A stretch of 19,566 nt of DNA from Coriobacteriaceae bacterium (GCA_902362275.1 CABIWB010000018.1:1-19566); one strand, 5' to 3'; shown: positions 1-8,994, numbered from the stretch's first letter. Notes: generated by a model not told the origin, from the letters alone. Numbers and translations are program-made.

Positions 1-186
1 GTCGTGCCGGTGTCGACAGCCGACTACTACGCCGGCGCCGAGGGGCCCGTCGCCTCGCGCCCGGTCCACTCCGCTCTCGACCTGTCCAGGCTCGAGTCGG
101 TCGGCTTCCACATGCCCGACTGGGAGGAAGAGCTCGAAGAATACCTGTTTGGCTCTTCTGAAAAAGCAAATATGGAGCAGCTGTGA
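1..186 (+). CDS. dTDP-4-dehydrorhamnose reductase-like protein, C-terminal end (partial)
   Basis: Only the last 61 codons are inside the window; the gene enters from the left in frame 1. The tail has the pattern RPVHSALDLSRLESVGFHMP followed by DWEEELEEYL. This is the conserved C-terminal end of RmlD-type NAD(P)H-dependent reductases (RP..S.LD...L...G...PDW...L..YL). That family makes the last step to dTDP-L-rhamnose in the cytoplasm. In several Gram-positive bacteria the reductase is fused to other Rml activities, and the visible part cannot show whether this one is. The stop overlaps the start of the next gene by 4 nt (GTGA), which points to one operon. The family assignment is fairly good, but substrate specificity is inferred. 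Confidence 0.78.
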   Translation, partial: VVPVSTADYYAGAEGPVASRPVHSALDLSRLESVGFHMPDWEEELEEYLFGSSEKANMEQL

Positions 187-1295
187 AAGTACTGATGCAG
201 ACCCGCCAAAACGTTTTTGATCTAGCGGGCGGTGACACGACACAACTTGTAAAGACGAAGGAGGCCCTTGAATCAAAGGGTATTGATGTCGACCTGTCCT
301 TGGACTTGCGACCCGATGTTTCTGGATACGATGTGGTCCACTTGTTCAACCTCACGCGGGTCCAGGAAACTTTCATCCAGTCGAAAAACGCCAAGGAGGC
401 CGGAAAGCCTGTCGTGCTCTCCACGATTTACTGGCCGACTGACAGCTTCGAAAAAAGCGCAGCAAACGGCCTGAGAGGTTTTTTGGGAAAACATCTTAGC
501 GTCGATGGAATGGAGCGCCTCAAGGCCTTCGGAAAGTACGTCTTGCGCGGGGAGCGCAGCGAGGGTGCACGCTACCTTATGACACATAGCTTCCAAAAGA
601 TGCAGCTCGAGATATTGGACAACTGCGATGTGTTCCTGCCGAATGCAAAGACCGAGATGGACCAGATAGCGGCTCATCTCGGCTTTCGCACCGACAACTA
701 TGTGGTCGTCCCCAACGCCGTCGACGTCGCGAGCATTAAGGCCGCGAAAGAGGTTGAATCAACAGGATACGAGCGATTCAGTGGATGGATTGTTTGCATC
801 GGCCGCATCGACATTCGCAAGAACCAGCTCAACCTAATCAAGGCGGTGGAGGGGTCGGATTACAAGGTCGTCTTTGTGGGAAAGAAGTCTCCCGGGCATA
901 TCGAGTATGCGAACAAGGTTGTGTCGGAGATAGAAGCCAATCCGAACATGGAATGGATCGAGCAAATTCCCAACGAAGACATCTACAAGCTGTGCCGCGA
1001 GTGCCGTGTGAGCGTGTTGCCTAGTTGGTTCGAGACGCCGGGCCTCGTGAGTCTGGAGGCAGCCGCTATGGGGTGCAATATCGTGGTATCTCCCAAAGGA
1101 ACGACGCGGGATTATTTCGGTGACAGCGCGTTTTATTGCGATGTCAGCAGCCCTTCCTCCATCAGGGCTGCGCTGGATGAGGCTTACGCCGTCAATTACG
1201 ACGAGGTTTTCGGCCGAAAGGTAATTACGGAATACACGTGGGAGAAGGCTGCTGAGAAAACTCTCGATGGCTATCAACTTGCTTTGAAAGGCTGA
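183..1295 (+). CDS. Glycosyltransferase family 4 (GT-B fold)
   Basis: The 370-aa protein is the usual length for a soluble GT4 enzyme that transfers a sugar from a nucleotide donor to a lipid-linked glycan on the cytoplasmic face of the membrane. The N-terminal half carries the acceptor domain, including VVHLFNLTR near residue 55. The C-terminal half opens with VVVPNAVD and WIVCIGRIDIRKNQLNLI, a typical donor-domain start with the R/K pair that contacts donor phosphates. It continues to SWFETPGLVSLEAAAMG, where E284 and E292 form the EX7E motif. The GTG start at 183 overlaps the previous stop by 4 nt, so translation is probably coupled. Donor and acceptor sugars cannot be told from sequence. 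It belongs to the exopolysaccharide operon. Confidence 0.9.
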   Translation: MKVLMQTRQNVFDLAGGDTTQLVKTKEALESKGIDVDLSLDLRPDVSGYDVVHLFNLTRVQETFIQSKNAKEAGKPVVLSTIYWPTDSFEKSAANGLRGFLGKHLSVDGMERLKAFGKYVLRGERSEGARYLMTHSFQKMQLEILDNCDVFLPNAKTEMDQIAAHLGFRTDNYVVVPNAVDVASIKAAKEVESTGYERFSGWIVCIGRIDIRKNQLNLIKAVEGSDYKVVFVGKKSPGHIEYANKVVSEIEANPNMEWIEQIPNEDIYKLCRECRVSVLPSWFETPGLVSLEAAAMGCNIVVSPKGTTRDYFGDSAFYCDVSSPSSIRAALDEAYAVNYDEVFGRKVITEYTWEKAAEKTLDGYQLALKG

Positions 1296-1296
1296 T

Positions 1297-2430
1297 ATGA
1301 AAAAAGTTATGCTCGTCTTCGGCACTCGCCCGGAGGCCATTAAGATGTGCCCGCTCGTGAACGAGCTGAGGGCGCGCCCCGACGAGTTCGACACGGTTGT
1401 GACGGTCACCGGTCAGCACCGTGAGATGCTGGACCAGGTGCTTCGCGTGTTCGACGTCAAACCCGCCTACGACCTGGCCGTCATGAAGCCGGGACAGACT
1501 CTGTTCGACGTTACGTGCGACGTGCTGCTCAAGCTCAAGGCGGTCCTCGAGGACGAGAAGCCCGATGTCGTGCTCGTACACGGCGATACCACGACCAGCT
1601 TCGCCGCTACGCTCGCGTGCTTCTACCTGCAGATCCCCGTGGGGCACGTCGAGGCCGGCCTGCGCACGCACGACATCTTCAGCCCCTGGCCGGAGGAGTT
1701 CAACCGTCAGGCGGTCGACATCGTGAGCGAGTACTATTTCGCCCCCACTGAGGCCAGCAAGAAGAACCTTCTGGACGAGGGCAAGCCGGAGTCGAAGATC
1801 TGGGTCACCGGCAACACGGGAATCGACGCCCTTCGCACCACCGTTCGCGATGGCTATACCCACCCCGAGCTCGAGTGGGCGGAGGGCTCCCGCCTCATCC
1901 TCATCACGGCGCACCGTCGCGAGAACCTGGGCGAGCCCATGCACCGCATGTTTCGCGCCATCCGCCGCGTGATGGAGGAGCATCCCGACACCAAGGCGAT
2001 CTACCCCATCCACATGAACCCGCTCGTCCGCAAGGCGGCGCACGAGGAGCTTGACGGCTTCGACCGGCTGCATATCATCGACCCGCTCGAGGTTCTCGAC
2101 TTCCACAACTTCATGGCCGTCAGCCACATCATCCTCACCGACTCGGGCGGCATCCAGGAGGAGGCCCCGAGCCTGGGCAAGCCCGTGCTCGTCATGCGCG
2201 ACACCACCGAGCGTCCCGAGGGCGTGGCAGCAGGCACGCTGAAGCTCGTCGGCACCGAGGAGGAGGCCATCTACCGCGAGTTCAGTAGGCTTCTTTGCGA
2301 CGACGAGGAGTACGTCGCCATGTCCCGCGCCTCCAATCCCTACGGCGACGGACATGCGAGCGAGCGGATCGCGGAAGCTTTGGGGCGTTCTTCTCTCGAG
2401 GCTGGAATACGTGATGGTGAATGTCGATGA
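1297..2430 (+). CDS. wecB: UDP-N-acetylglucosamine 2-epimerase (non-hydrolysing)
   Basis: This enzyme interconverts UDP-GlcNAc and UDP-ManNAc, the precursor of ManNAc and ManNAcA residues in surface glycans. At 377 aa it matches the family length. Visible family motifs are GTRPEAIK (residues 9-16), HGDTTTSF with D97, GHVEAGLR with E119, WPEEFNRQ with E133/E134, ITAHRREN with H206, and DSGGIQEE followed by LVMRDTTERPEG. These match the UDP-binding and acid/base residues known for WecB/MnaA, so the enzyme should be active. A GAAAGG Shine-Dalgarno lies 5 nt before the ATG, which sits 1 nt after the previous stop. The gene is clearly richer in GC, with C- and G-ending codons, than the next four genes. 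This suggests a core-like gene in a mosaic locus. Confidence 0.96.
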   Translation: MKKVMLVFGTRPEAIKMCPLVNELRARPDEFDTVVTVTGQHREMLDQVLRVFDVKPAYDLAVMKPGQTLFDVTCDVLLKLKAVLEDEKPDVVLVHGDTTTSFAATLACFYLQIPVGHVEAGLRTHDIFSPWPEEFNRQAVDIVSEYYFAPTEASKKNLLDEGKPESKIWVTGNTGIDALRTTVRDGYTHPELEWAEGSRLILITAHRRENLGEPMHRMFRAIRRVMEEHPDTKAIYPIHMNPLVRKAAHEELDGFDRLHIIDPLEVLDFHNFMAVSHIILTDSGGIQEEAPSLGKPVLVMRDTTERPEGVAAGTLKLVGTEEEAIYREFSRLLCDDEEYVAMSRASNPYGDGHASERIAEALGRSSLEAGIRDGECR

Positions 2431-3764
2431 ATCTTTTTAACTGCGGACAAATCAACGAGAAGCTTAAAGGTTTGTTTTGGAAACTCCCGTTGAGCGCTGA
2501 ATTTAAAGAAAACCTCAGAGTCAGGCGTTATGAGCGTATTCTCGAACGCGAAGCGGCAGCCGATGCGGGCTCCTTGCGTATTGTGGCCGATAATGACCTT
2601 TTGAGCTCTTACGCCGAGTATGTCCTAGAAAGTTATGATGCGCGTGCCGAGGGCTACGTCGGCTATCGAAGGCATGATGAGGCTAAGTCGGACGTGCTGT
2701 TGGTGGCATATTATTTGACGCAATTCCACCCCAATGCTCAAAATGACTCCTGGTGGGGACGAGGAACCACTGAGTGGAACAATGTTTGCAAGGCCGTCCC
2801 TCAGTTCACGGGGCATTATCAGCCAAGGAAGCCCGGCGAGCTCGGCTATTACGATTTGCGCTTGAAATGCAATATGCAAAGGCAGATTGAGCTTGCGAAG
2901 AATTATGGCGTAGGAGCTTTCTGTTTTTACTACTACTGGTTCGATGGTGGTCAGAGACTTCTCGAAGGACCTTTAGATATGTTTCTGGATGACTCAAACC
3001 TTGACATGCCTTTCTTTTATTGCTGGGCGAATGAAAACTGGACAAAGCGATTCAGCGGTACGAGCAACGATGTCTTGATGGAGATCACCCAGAGTTCCGA
3101 GAACTACACCGCCTTCATGAGGGATGTTGTCCATGATTTCAGCGATGAGCGATATCTCCGAATAGACGGCAAGCCCGTCCTATCCGTGTATCGCCCATCG
3201 CTTATTCGAGATCCGGAGCATGTGATTTCTGAGTGGCGCCGCATTTGTAAGGACGAATGCGGCTCAGAACCCTATCTTATTGCCGTGCAAGAGCGTGATA
3301 CCAACATTGATTGGTCGGCAGTTGGCTTTGATGCCGAGAGCGAGTTCCAACCCAAGCAGGTGCAGCACAACTGTCGCAACATAACCAAACAGGTGCGTCC
3401 GTTGCGCGAAGATTTCGGCGGCACCGTCTACGACTATGCGGATTTGGTCGAGAATAAGCGATATGCGACTTGGAGCCGCGATAAGAAGGTCTATCCCGCC
3501 GTTATGCCCATGTGGGACAACACGGCCCGAAGGAATCACAGAGGAACGATTTTTCACGGGAGCACGCCTGAGCTATATGGACGATGGCTTGCGGACACGA
3601 TTGACGAGGTGCGCCGTAGGCGCGACTTAGACAAGAAGATGGTCTTTCTAAACGCTTGGAACGAGTGGGGAGAAGGTGCCTACCTGGAACCTGATTCACT
3701 GTGGGGGTACGCATATCTTGATGCGACATTGCGGGCCATCATGCAGGATGGGCCGAACGAATGA
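2427..3764 (+). CDS. WbsX-family (GH99-like) polysaccharide biosynthesis protein
   Basis: This 445-aa protein belongs to the WbsX/GH99-like family common in O-antigen and capsule loci. The family is often annotated as glycosyltransferase, but its true reaction is poorly established. The domain starts near residue 94 with AYYLTQFHP and contains WWGRGTTEWNNV, WANENWTKRF (W200-F209) and NAWNEWGEGAYLEPD (from N409), whose E residues are candidates for catalysis. About 90 residues precede it, a mostly helical, charged extension of unknown role. I prefer the ATG at 2427: it gives an ATGA overlap with the previous stop and a GGTGA Shine-Dalgarno 6 nt upstream. ATG 2421, two codons earlier, has no spaced site. 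Composition is AT-richer than wecB. The family call is secure; the role as glycosyltransferase or glycan-modifying hydrolase is open. Confidence 0.88.
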   Translation: MNLFNCGQINEKLKGLFWKLPLSAEFKENLRVRRYERILEREAAADAGSLRIVADNDLLSSYAEYVLESYDARAEGYVGYRRHDEAKSDVLLVAYYLTQFHPNAQNDSWWGRGTTEWNNVCKAVPQFTGHYQPRKPGELGYYDLRLKCNMQRQIELAKNYGVGAFCFYYYWFDGGQRLLEGPLDMFLDDSNLDMPFFYCWANENWTKRFSGTSNDVLMEITQSSENYTAFMRDVVHDFSDERYLRIDGKPVLSVYRPSLIRDPEHVISEWRRICKDECGSEPYLIAVQERDTNIDWSAVGFDAESEFQPKQVQHNCRNITKQVRPLREDFGGTVYDYADLVENKRYATWSRDKKVYPAVMPMWDNTARRNHRGTIFHGSTPELYGRWLADTIDEVRRRRDLDKKMVFLNAWNEWGEGAYLEPDSLWGYAYLDATLRAIMQDGPNE

Positions 3765-5116
3765 AAAAGAAGAAGCTGTTCATTGCCATAACGCTTTCGA
3801 ACTATCTTATTGACCGTACGGGTACGCCGAAGGTCGTTATGAGTCATCAGGTTGCTGCCAATGACGCTGGCATCAAGTATGTTGCCTTATTTCCCATTGG
3901 CGGTTCTTCTAAATTTGCAAAGAGGCTTTTCAGCAACTCATTCGGTGTGATATGCGATGGTAAGTTCGCAGGAGTTTTCAGCCTTGAAGCTTTCTTGGCT
4001 AGGGTAGGACGTTTGCTCGATGGCGAGTATGAACTGGGATGCATTTACATCCATCACTTCATGGGATGGAACCTTGAATCGATTGCTGGCATAGTATCTT
4101 CGTATCCTAAGGTCCAGCTGGTCGTATATGCGCATGACTACTACCTGTGCTGCACAAACTATAATTTGATACAGGATGGTACTCAATTATGCGGATCTGC
4201 TAGATTGGGCGACGCACAATGCGCGGGATGTGCCTATTACGCTGACAGCATTATTCGTGAAGATTGCATCTGGAGGCTTCTGCACAACGAGCTTCATCGC
4301 ATAGTATTTGCTTGCCCTTCAAGCGTTGTCGAAAGAATGGTGCAATCTTTCCATCCGGAAGCAAAGGGGCATTGCACGGTAATTCCACATCAAAGATACG
4401 TCGGGATTTATCTTGACAACAAGGAGATGCTTCCTCCCAATCATGCGATCAAAGTTGCATATCTTGGGAAACAACAGTCTATAAAAGGCTGGGACTGTTG
4501 GTGTCGCCTTGTTGACGCGTTTCGTGGCCAGGGAAAATATGAATTCGTTGTGTTCAACAACGAGACGAAGCCTTTACCTAGCGGAATGAGACGGGTCTTC
4601 GTCGAATTTTCACCAGGAAAACCCAATGCTATGATTGACGAGCTGCGACGCGAGAATGTGGATGCTGCTTTACTTTGGTCTCAATGCCTAGAGACGTATT
4701 CGTACACCTGCATGGAGGCATATGCCTCAAATGCTTTTATCATCACTTGTCCATCAAGCGGTAACATAGCTGAGTTTGTGAGTATGACGCATTGCGGCCA
4801 GGTTCTTTCTTCGGAGCAGGAGCTGTGCCAGCTGCTCGACGAGCCTGATAAGTTGCTGGAGTTGTTGAACGGGTTCCGCGCTAATCACGATGGGGGCGCG
4901 ATGGCCCTCGCGACCAATGACGCATTCATTGCTTTGGCGAAACCGAGCAGGCCGACTGCGCAAAATGCCGTCGAAAATGAGAGGCAATGCCGAACCTACA
5001 GATTCCGGCTAGACAATTGCTTCTCTTTGCCGCTGCGTATTTTCTATTCATGTCGGGAGCGAAAAAAAATCGAGGCTGCAAATTCACGGAAACGAAAACA
5101 AGAGTTCGCCATATGA
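3761..5116 (+). CDS. Glycosyltransferase family 4 with cysteine cluster
   Basis: The 451-aa protein has the two-domain layout of GT4 enzymes. The N-terminal domain has TGTPKVVMSHQVAAN in place of the usual glycine-rich loop, then HHFMGWNLESI and YAHDYYLCC. Five cysteines follow within 28 residues (C130, C131, C144, C154, C157), an arrangement seen in a GT4 subgroup with HD-aromatic-x-C and may bind metal or stabilise the acceptor domain. The donor domain starts at VAYLGKQQSIKGWD and carries the EX7E pair at E311 and E319 (ETYSYTCME). The C-terminal 60 residues are basic and Arg/Lys-rich, possibly for membrane contact. The start overlaps the previous stop (ATGA) with no clear Shine-Dalgarno, so translation probably depends on coupling. 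Sugar specificity is unknown. Confidence 0.84.
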   Translation: MKKKKLFIAITLSNYLIDRTGTPKVVMSHQVAANDAGIKYVALFPIGGSSKFAKRLFSNSFGVICDGKFAGVFSLEAFLARVGRLLDGEYELGCIYIHHFMGWNLESIAGIVSSYPKVQLVVYAHDYYLCCTNYNLIQDGTQLCGSARLGDAQCAGCAYYADSIIREDCIWRLLHNELHRIVFACPSSVVERMVQSFHPEAKGHCTVIPHQRYVGIYLDNKEMLPPNHAIKVAYLGKQQSIKGWDCWCRLVDAFRGQGKYEFVVFNNETKPLPSGMRRVFVEFSPGKPNAMIDELRRENVDAALLWSQCLETYSYTCMEAYASNAFIITCPSSGNIAEFVSMTHCGQVLSSEQELCQLLDEPDKLLELLNGFRANHDGGAMALATNDAFIALAKPSRPTAQNAVENERQCRTYRFRLDNCFSLPLRIFYSCRERKKIEAANSRKRKQEFAI

Positions 5117-6399
5117 GTATTCTTGAGAAAAAAACAGGGTCGGGGATAGATGCACTGATAATCAGTCTGATTATGGCTAAGGTTTTTCTGCTTGAATACC
5201 TTGGTATGGCCGGAATCGTAAATAACGTTATCTTTCTTCTCATTGGAGTTCGCCTTATCTTCAGTGGCTGGAAGATTCCGAAGAAGCTGCTTTTCCTCGT
5301 CTGCCTAATTACGATGCTCCTTGTTTTGAGTTACTCTGCTGGGAGCATAGTTCCCGGTAAGACCTCATACAACCTTAAAGCCATACAGACCTTCTTTTTC
5401 TATGCGCTCTTCATCGTGATGCTGAAGACCAACGGGTCAGATTTGCTGGATTTCGGCAAGCAGCGATGGATTGTTTTCTTTAACGTTGTCTATGCCGTCA
5501 ACTGTATAGTTATCCTAATTCAGGTCTATTACCCATATTCTCTTATGGCGGCCGCCCCCATTACGGGCCAAATTCCCTTCTATGAAGACCTGATTTCAGG
5601 TCTTTTCATGTATGCTTCGACCCATGCCGTTGCGTTGTTCTCGTGCTTCGTTTTGCTCATTGATTTGAACAGCATACGGGATGGAAGCGGGGAGTTGCGA
5701 ATCCCCGTCGTTTGTTGCGCGGCGGCGGTTCTTGCTAGCTCACTTGGTATTGCCGCCTTGAACGACAACAAGGCTTTGTTCGCCTTGATGCCCATCGTTC
5801 TTCTGCTTTTCTATGCCGAAGGTTTGTCATCGATCAATTTCATGAGAATCGCCAAGGGCCTGATGTTTCTTGCTGTCGTGCTGGGAATTGTCTTCTTGCT
5901 GTACATATGCAATTCATCGTTCGCAAACTTTTTTGATGACAATGTCCTGTCGTTATTTGACCTTGTGGAAAGCTCTAGTTCGATAGGAACCGATGCGGTG
6001 GGCAGTGGAGAAAGAATTGCAATAATCGGTTATGCCTTAAATTTGGCGTCAAGCTGGCTTTTTGGCATCGGTTTGGGCGCAGCAACATTCCACGAGGGCG
6101 CCTTCTGCGGGTTTACTCATTTCGGCCAAGCTGATTTTGGATCGCTGGTCATCCTTCTGGGCGTTTGGTTCCTTTTTGCCCTGTTTGCTTTCTATGTCTT
6201 CTGCGTGTCTTGCGGGTGTCGGGGGCGCAGACCATACGTTCTTTATCTTTCCCTTGTTGCGCTTGCGGCAACTGCGACAATCTACACTCAGTGTTTTACG
6301 AGGGCTAATAATGCCTTGCTGTTCTTGCTTATAGGGCTTGCGCTCGTCGAAAGGTGGAAGTCCATTGCTCAGAGTACGTCGGCCCTTTCTAAGGAGTGA
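5113..6399 (+). CDS. Wzy-like oligosaccharide repeat-unit polymerase (membrane protein)
   Basis: This is a 428-aa, strongly hydrophobic protein with roughly ten to twelve predicted membrane helices (for example residues 13-30, 35-52, 60-78 and a run of pairs to the end). That is the profile of Wzy and O-antigen ligase-like proteins, which join undecaprenyl-linked repeat units outside the membrane. A long hydrophilic stretch around the SSFANFFDDN and SSSSIGTDAVGSGERIAI segments fits the large external loop of this class. Sequence conservation in Wzy is very low, so the call rests on topology and on its place between glycosyltransferases and the flippase. The open frame runs further upstream, to 4987, but the ATG at 5113 gives an ATGA overlap with the previous stop and avoids a 130-nt overlap. 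Confidence 0.82.
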   Translation: MSILEKKTGSGIDALIISLIMAKVFLLEYLGMAGIVNNVIFLLIGVRLIFSGWKIPKKLLFLVCLITMLLVLSYSAGSIVPGKTSYNLKAIQTFFFYALFIVMLKTNGSDLLDFGKQRWIVFFNVVYAVNCIVILIQVYYPYSLMAAAPITGQIPFYEDLISGLFMYASTHAVALFSCFVLLIDLNSIRDGSGELRIPVVCCAAAVLASSLGIAALNDNKALFALMPIVLLLFYAEGLSSINFMRIAKGLMFLAVVLGIVFLLYICNSSFANFFDDNVLSLFDLVESSSSIGTDAVGSGERIAIIGYALNLASSWLFGIGLGAATFHEGAFCGFTHFGQADFGSLVILLGVWFLFALFAFYVFCVSCGCRGRRPYVLYLSLVALAATATIYTQCFTRANNALLFLLIGLALVERWKSIAQSTSALSKE

Positions 6400-6407
6400 C
6401 TGGTAAT

Positions 6408-7487
6408 ATGAAGGTCGGAATTGTTACTTTTACCTTTGGGGATAATTATGGTCAGCGTCTGCAGAATTATGCTGTTCAGGAGCTGCTTCAAAGAAGGGGA
6501 GCGGATGCGAGCACGATTCGCCAAAGCGAGCCACGTTGCAGCTTAAAGCATCAGGTTAAAGTTTTTCTTGTCGATAGCTTCGCTGGTAAGAGAGGGGCCA
6601 AACGAGCGAGGCATTCAGCGTTTCTTCGATTCGATGAGGAACATATTAAATATGAGCCGAATTATTCTTTGCCGGATTTCCCGCCGAGAAAATCCGATGG
6701 TTTCGACGCTTTTGTAGCGGGAAGCGATCAGATTTGGTCCCCTTACATTCCTGATAGCAATGGTGCTATGTTTCTTTGCTTTGCCGAAAGTGTCAAGAAA
6801 GTGTCTCTCTCGGCTAGCATTTCTGCACCTGAGCTGCCCATGGAGAAAAAAGGCGCATACAGGGAAAGACTCGCTGCGTTTGATTTCATATCGGTTAGGG
6901 AGAAGAACGCCGCAAGATTGATTAAGGAATGCGCTGGGTTGGACGCGGAGGTTTTGATCGATCCAACCCTTATGCTTGACGCTGCAGATTGGGATAAACT
7001 CGCCGAAGCGCCTGCGGCTTTACTTCCTAGGCGCTATGCCCTGAAGTACTTTCTCGGTAGTGATTCTCCCAAGGTTGCGATGTTCGACGATTATTGCAAA
7101 CGAACGGGATTGGAGGTCGTAGATCTTCTGGGGGATCCTCGGTTCTTTGCCTGTGGACCTTCTGAGTTCATCTACCTCATAAGGAACTCCTCGCTTGTTG
7201 CTACTGATTCTTACCACGGAAGCATCTTTACGCTCCTATATCGTAAGCCGCTTCTGATGTTCGAACGCGCAGGTTCGCAATTCGACATGAGCGATCGGTT
7301 CGATACCTTGGCTGAGAAGCTTGGCCTAGGTAATTGGCGTGAAGCAAATTGGAATTACCTCGAAAGCGGGGAGCCAAAATCCTTTGATGTTGAGGATAAG
7401 CTTCGAATTGAGCGAGCAAAATTCGATTCGTTCCTTAATCGATCCCTGTTCAGCAAATCGAGAAAAGAAATTGTCTATCATGGTTAG
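6408..7487 (+). CDS. Polysaccharide pyruvyl transferase family protein
   Basis: The 359-aa protein matches the PF04230 family, whose characterised members move pyruvate from phosphoenolpyruvate to a sugar to form an acidic ketal. Motifs in order are KVGIVTFTFGDNYGQRLQNYA at the N-terminus, VAGSDQIWSP (V103-P112), SVREKNAARLI, LIDPTLMLD, and TDSYHGSIFTLLYRKPLLMF (D267-S272 core), then FDMSDRFDTLAEKLGL. I chose ATG 6408 because AAGGAG at 6391-6396 lies 11 nt upstream; GTG 6396 would overlap that site. The gene is AT-rich compared with wecB. Its product would add negative charge to the exported glycan, though some family members in such loci may act on other substrates. Its neighbours, Wzy and Wzx, support the cell-surface role. 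Confidence 0.88.
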   Translation: MKVGIVTFTFGDNYGQRLQNYAVQELLQRRGADASTIRQSEPRCSLKHQVKVFLVDSFAGKRGAKRARHSAFLRFDEEHIKYEPNYSLPDFPPRKSDGFDAFVAGSDQIWSPYIPDSNGAMFLCFAESVKKVSLSASISAPELPMEKKGAYRERLAAFDFISVREKNAARLIKECAGLDAEVLIDPTLMLDAADWDKLAEAPAALLPRRYALKYFLGSDSPKVAMFDDYCKRTGLEVVDLLGDPRFFACGPSEFIYLIRNSSLVATDSYHGSIFTLLYRKPLLMFERAGSQFDMSDRFDTLAEKLGLGNWREANWNYLESGEPKSFDVEDKLRIERAKFDSFLNRSLFSKSRKEIVYHG

Positions 7488-8985
7488 CCAACGTAAGACC
7501 GGTGCGATACTCGGCTATGCAAACATCATAGTCAAGAACCTGGTCAACCTCGTCTATACGCCCATGCTGCTGGCATTCGTGGGCCAGGCTGACTACGGCG
7601 TATACCAGACGTCCAACTCGTTCGTATTCTCGCTTACACTTCTAACCTTCGGCTTTTCCGAGGCTTACATCCGCTTCTATACGCAGGAACGAGCGAAGGG
7701 TAGCGAGGGCGACATTCGCAGGCTCAACGGCATGTATCTCATGCTTTACATTGCGGTCTGTGTCGTGGCCCTTGCGCTGGGCCTACTCTTTTCTGCTAAC
7801 GTTGGGACATTTTTCTCAGATAGTTTCACGGACAACCAGGTGGGACTCGCGGGTAAGCTCATGGTGATAATGTCGTTCAACGTCGCCGTTACGCTTTTTT
7901 CAACCGTCTTCGATGCGTACATTCTTGCCCATGAACAGTTCAAGTTTCAACAGTCGAGGCAGATGTTCACATCTTTGGCGACTCCTGGCGTGGCTTTCGT
8001 GCTGCTCAATCTTGGGATGGGGGCGGCGGGCGTTGCGACGGCGCAGCTTGCAGTTTCATTGACATTATTGGTTCTGAACGCCAGGTTCGCAGTCTTAAAG
8101 CTTGGCATGAGATTTGATGTTTTCCACTTTGACGGGTCTCTCTTCCTCTCGATTGCCGCGTTCAGCGCGTGGATATTTGGTAATCAGATTTGTGAACTGG
8201 TTAACCAGAGTGTTCCAAATATGTTACTTGGCGCTCTTACGAGTGCCGTCACCGTATCAGTGTTTGCAATTTCAATTCAAGTTCGTAGCGTCTTCGTTTC
8301 CCTTTCAACAGTGATGTCGAATGTCTTTGTTCCAATGATCAATCGTATCGTAGCAACAAGCGATGACAACACTAAACTCACCCGACTCATGACGCGCGTG
8401 GGACGCTACCAGATGTTCCTATTCTGCTGGGTGTACTGTGGATTCGTCCTTCTCGGGCGCTTCTTCATTGCCAAGTGGGCGGGCGAGGGCTTTATGGACG
8501 CGTACTGGCTTATCTGCGCCATGGCGCTGCCACTGGGAATTCCCCTGTGTCAGAACACAGGAATCGAGATTCAGCGCGCCAAGAACAAGCACAAGGCTCG
8601 CTCCGTCGTTTATCTCTGCATGGCGGGCATCAACGTTGTGTTCACTTGGGCTATGTCACCTGTTCTGGGTTATTGGGCTCCGGCCATCGCCTACATTCTG
8701 AGCATTTCGTTGGGCAACGGCCTCTTTATGAACTGGTATTACCAGAAGAGGATTGGGCTCGATATGGTTTTCTACTGGCGCCGCAACCTTCCCGTGCTGT
8801 TGGTCTCCGCTTGCGTCCTCGCAGCATGCCTGCTGGGATCAACCTTCGTGCCCGTCACTGGATGGGCGTTGTTCCTCTGCTGGGGTGCTGTCTACACCGT
8901 CCTGTTCATGGCCGCTATGTGGGCGTTCGTACTCGATGCCGACGAGAAGAACATGCTCGCTGCTCGCCTGCCGTTCCTTCGTTAG
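7480..8985 (+). CDS. Wzx-like polysaccharide flippase
   Basis: This 501-aa polytopic membrane protein carries about 12-14 hydrophobic segments and belongs to the MOP/oligosaccharide flippase superfamily. It would move undecaprenyl-diphosphate-linked repeat units across the membrane for Wzy. The N-terminal stretch (residues 8-40), with ILGYANIIVKNLVNLVYTPM and GQADYGVYQTSNSF, is typical of Wzx/RfbX proteins: a basic start, the first helix, then G-x-x-x-Y-G-x-Y. The ATG at 7480 overlaps the preceding gene by 8 nt. The frame is open further upstream to 7339, but that would lie inside the pyruvyl transferase gene with non-membrane sequence. The Shine-Dalgarno is weak (AGAAAAG), consistent with coupled translation. 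Confidence 0.9.
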   Translation: MVSQRKTGAILGYANIIVKNLVNLVYTPMLLAFVGQADYGVYQTSNSFVFSLTLLTFGFSEAYIRFYTQERAKGSEGDIRRLNGMYLMLYIAVCVVALALGLLFSANVGTFFSDSFTDNQVGLAGKLMVIMSFNVAVTLFSTVFDAYILAHEQFKFQQSRQMFTSLATPGVAFVLLNLGMGAAGVATAQLAVSLTLLVLNARFAVLKLGMRFDVFHFDGSLFLSIAAFSAWIFGNQICELVNQSVPNMLLGALTSAVTVSVFAISIQVRSVFVSLSTVMSNVFVPMINRIVATSDDNTKLTRLMTRVGRYQMFLFCWVYCGFVLLGRFFIAKWAGEGFMDAYWLICAMALPLGIPLCQNTGIEIQRAKNKHKARSVVYLCMAGINVVFTWAMSPVLGYWAPAIAYILSISLGNGLFMNWYYQKRIGLDMVFYWRRNLPVLLVSACVLAACLLGSTFVPVTGWALFLCWGAVYTVLFMAAMWAFVLDADEKNMLAARLPFLR

Positions 8986-8994
8986 GAGTTCGCT

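Noticed and set aside
1225..2355. A long - strand frame opposite wecB
   Set aside because: It is an antisense shadow caused by GC-rich codon use; wecB has all family motifs in the same interval.
4987..5112. Longer start for the wzy-like gene
   Set aside because: It would overlap the previous glycosyltransferase by 130 nt; the ATG at 5113 makes the ATGA junction seen elsewhere in the operon.
7339..7479. Longer start for the flippase
   Set aside because: The added 47 residues are polar and lie within the pyruvyl transferase coding region; ATG 7480 starts at the usual Wzx N-terminus.
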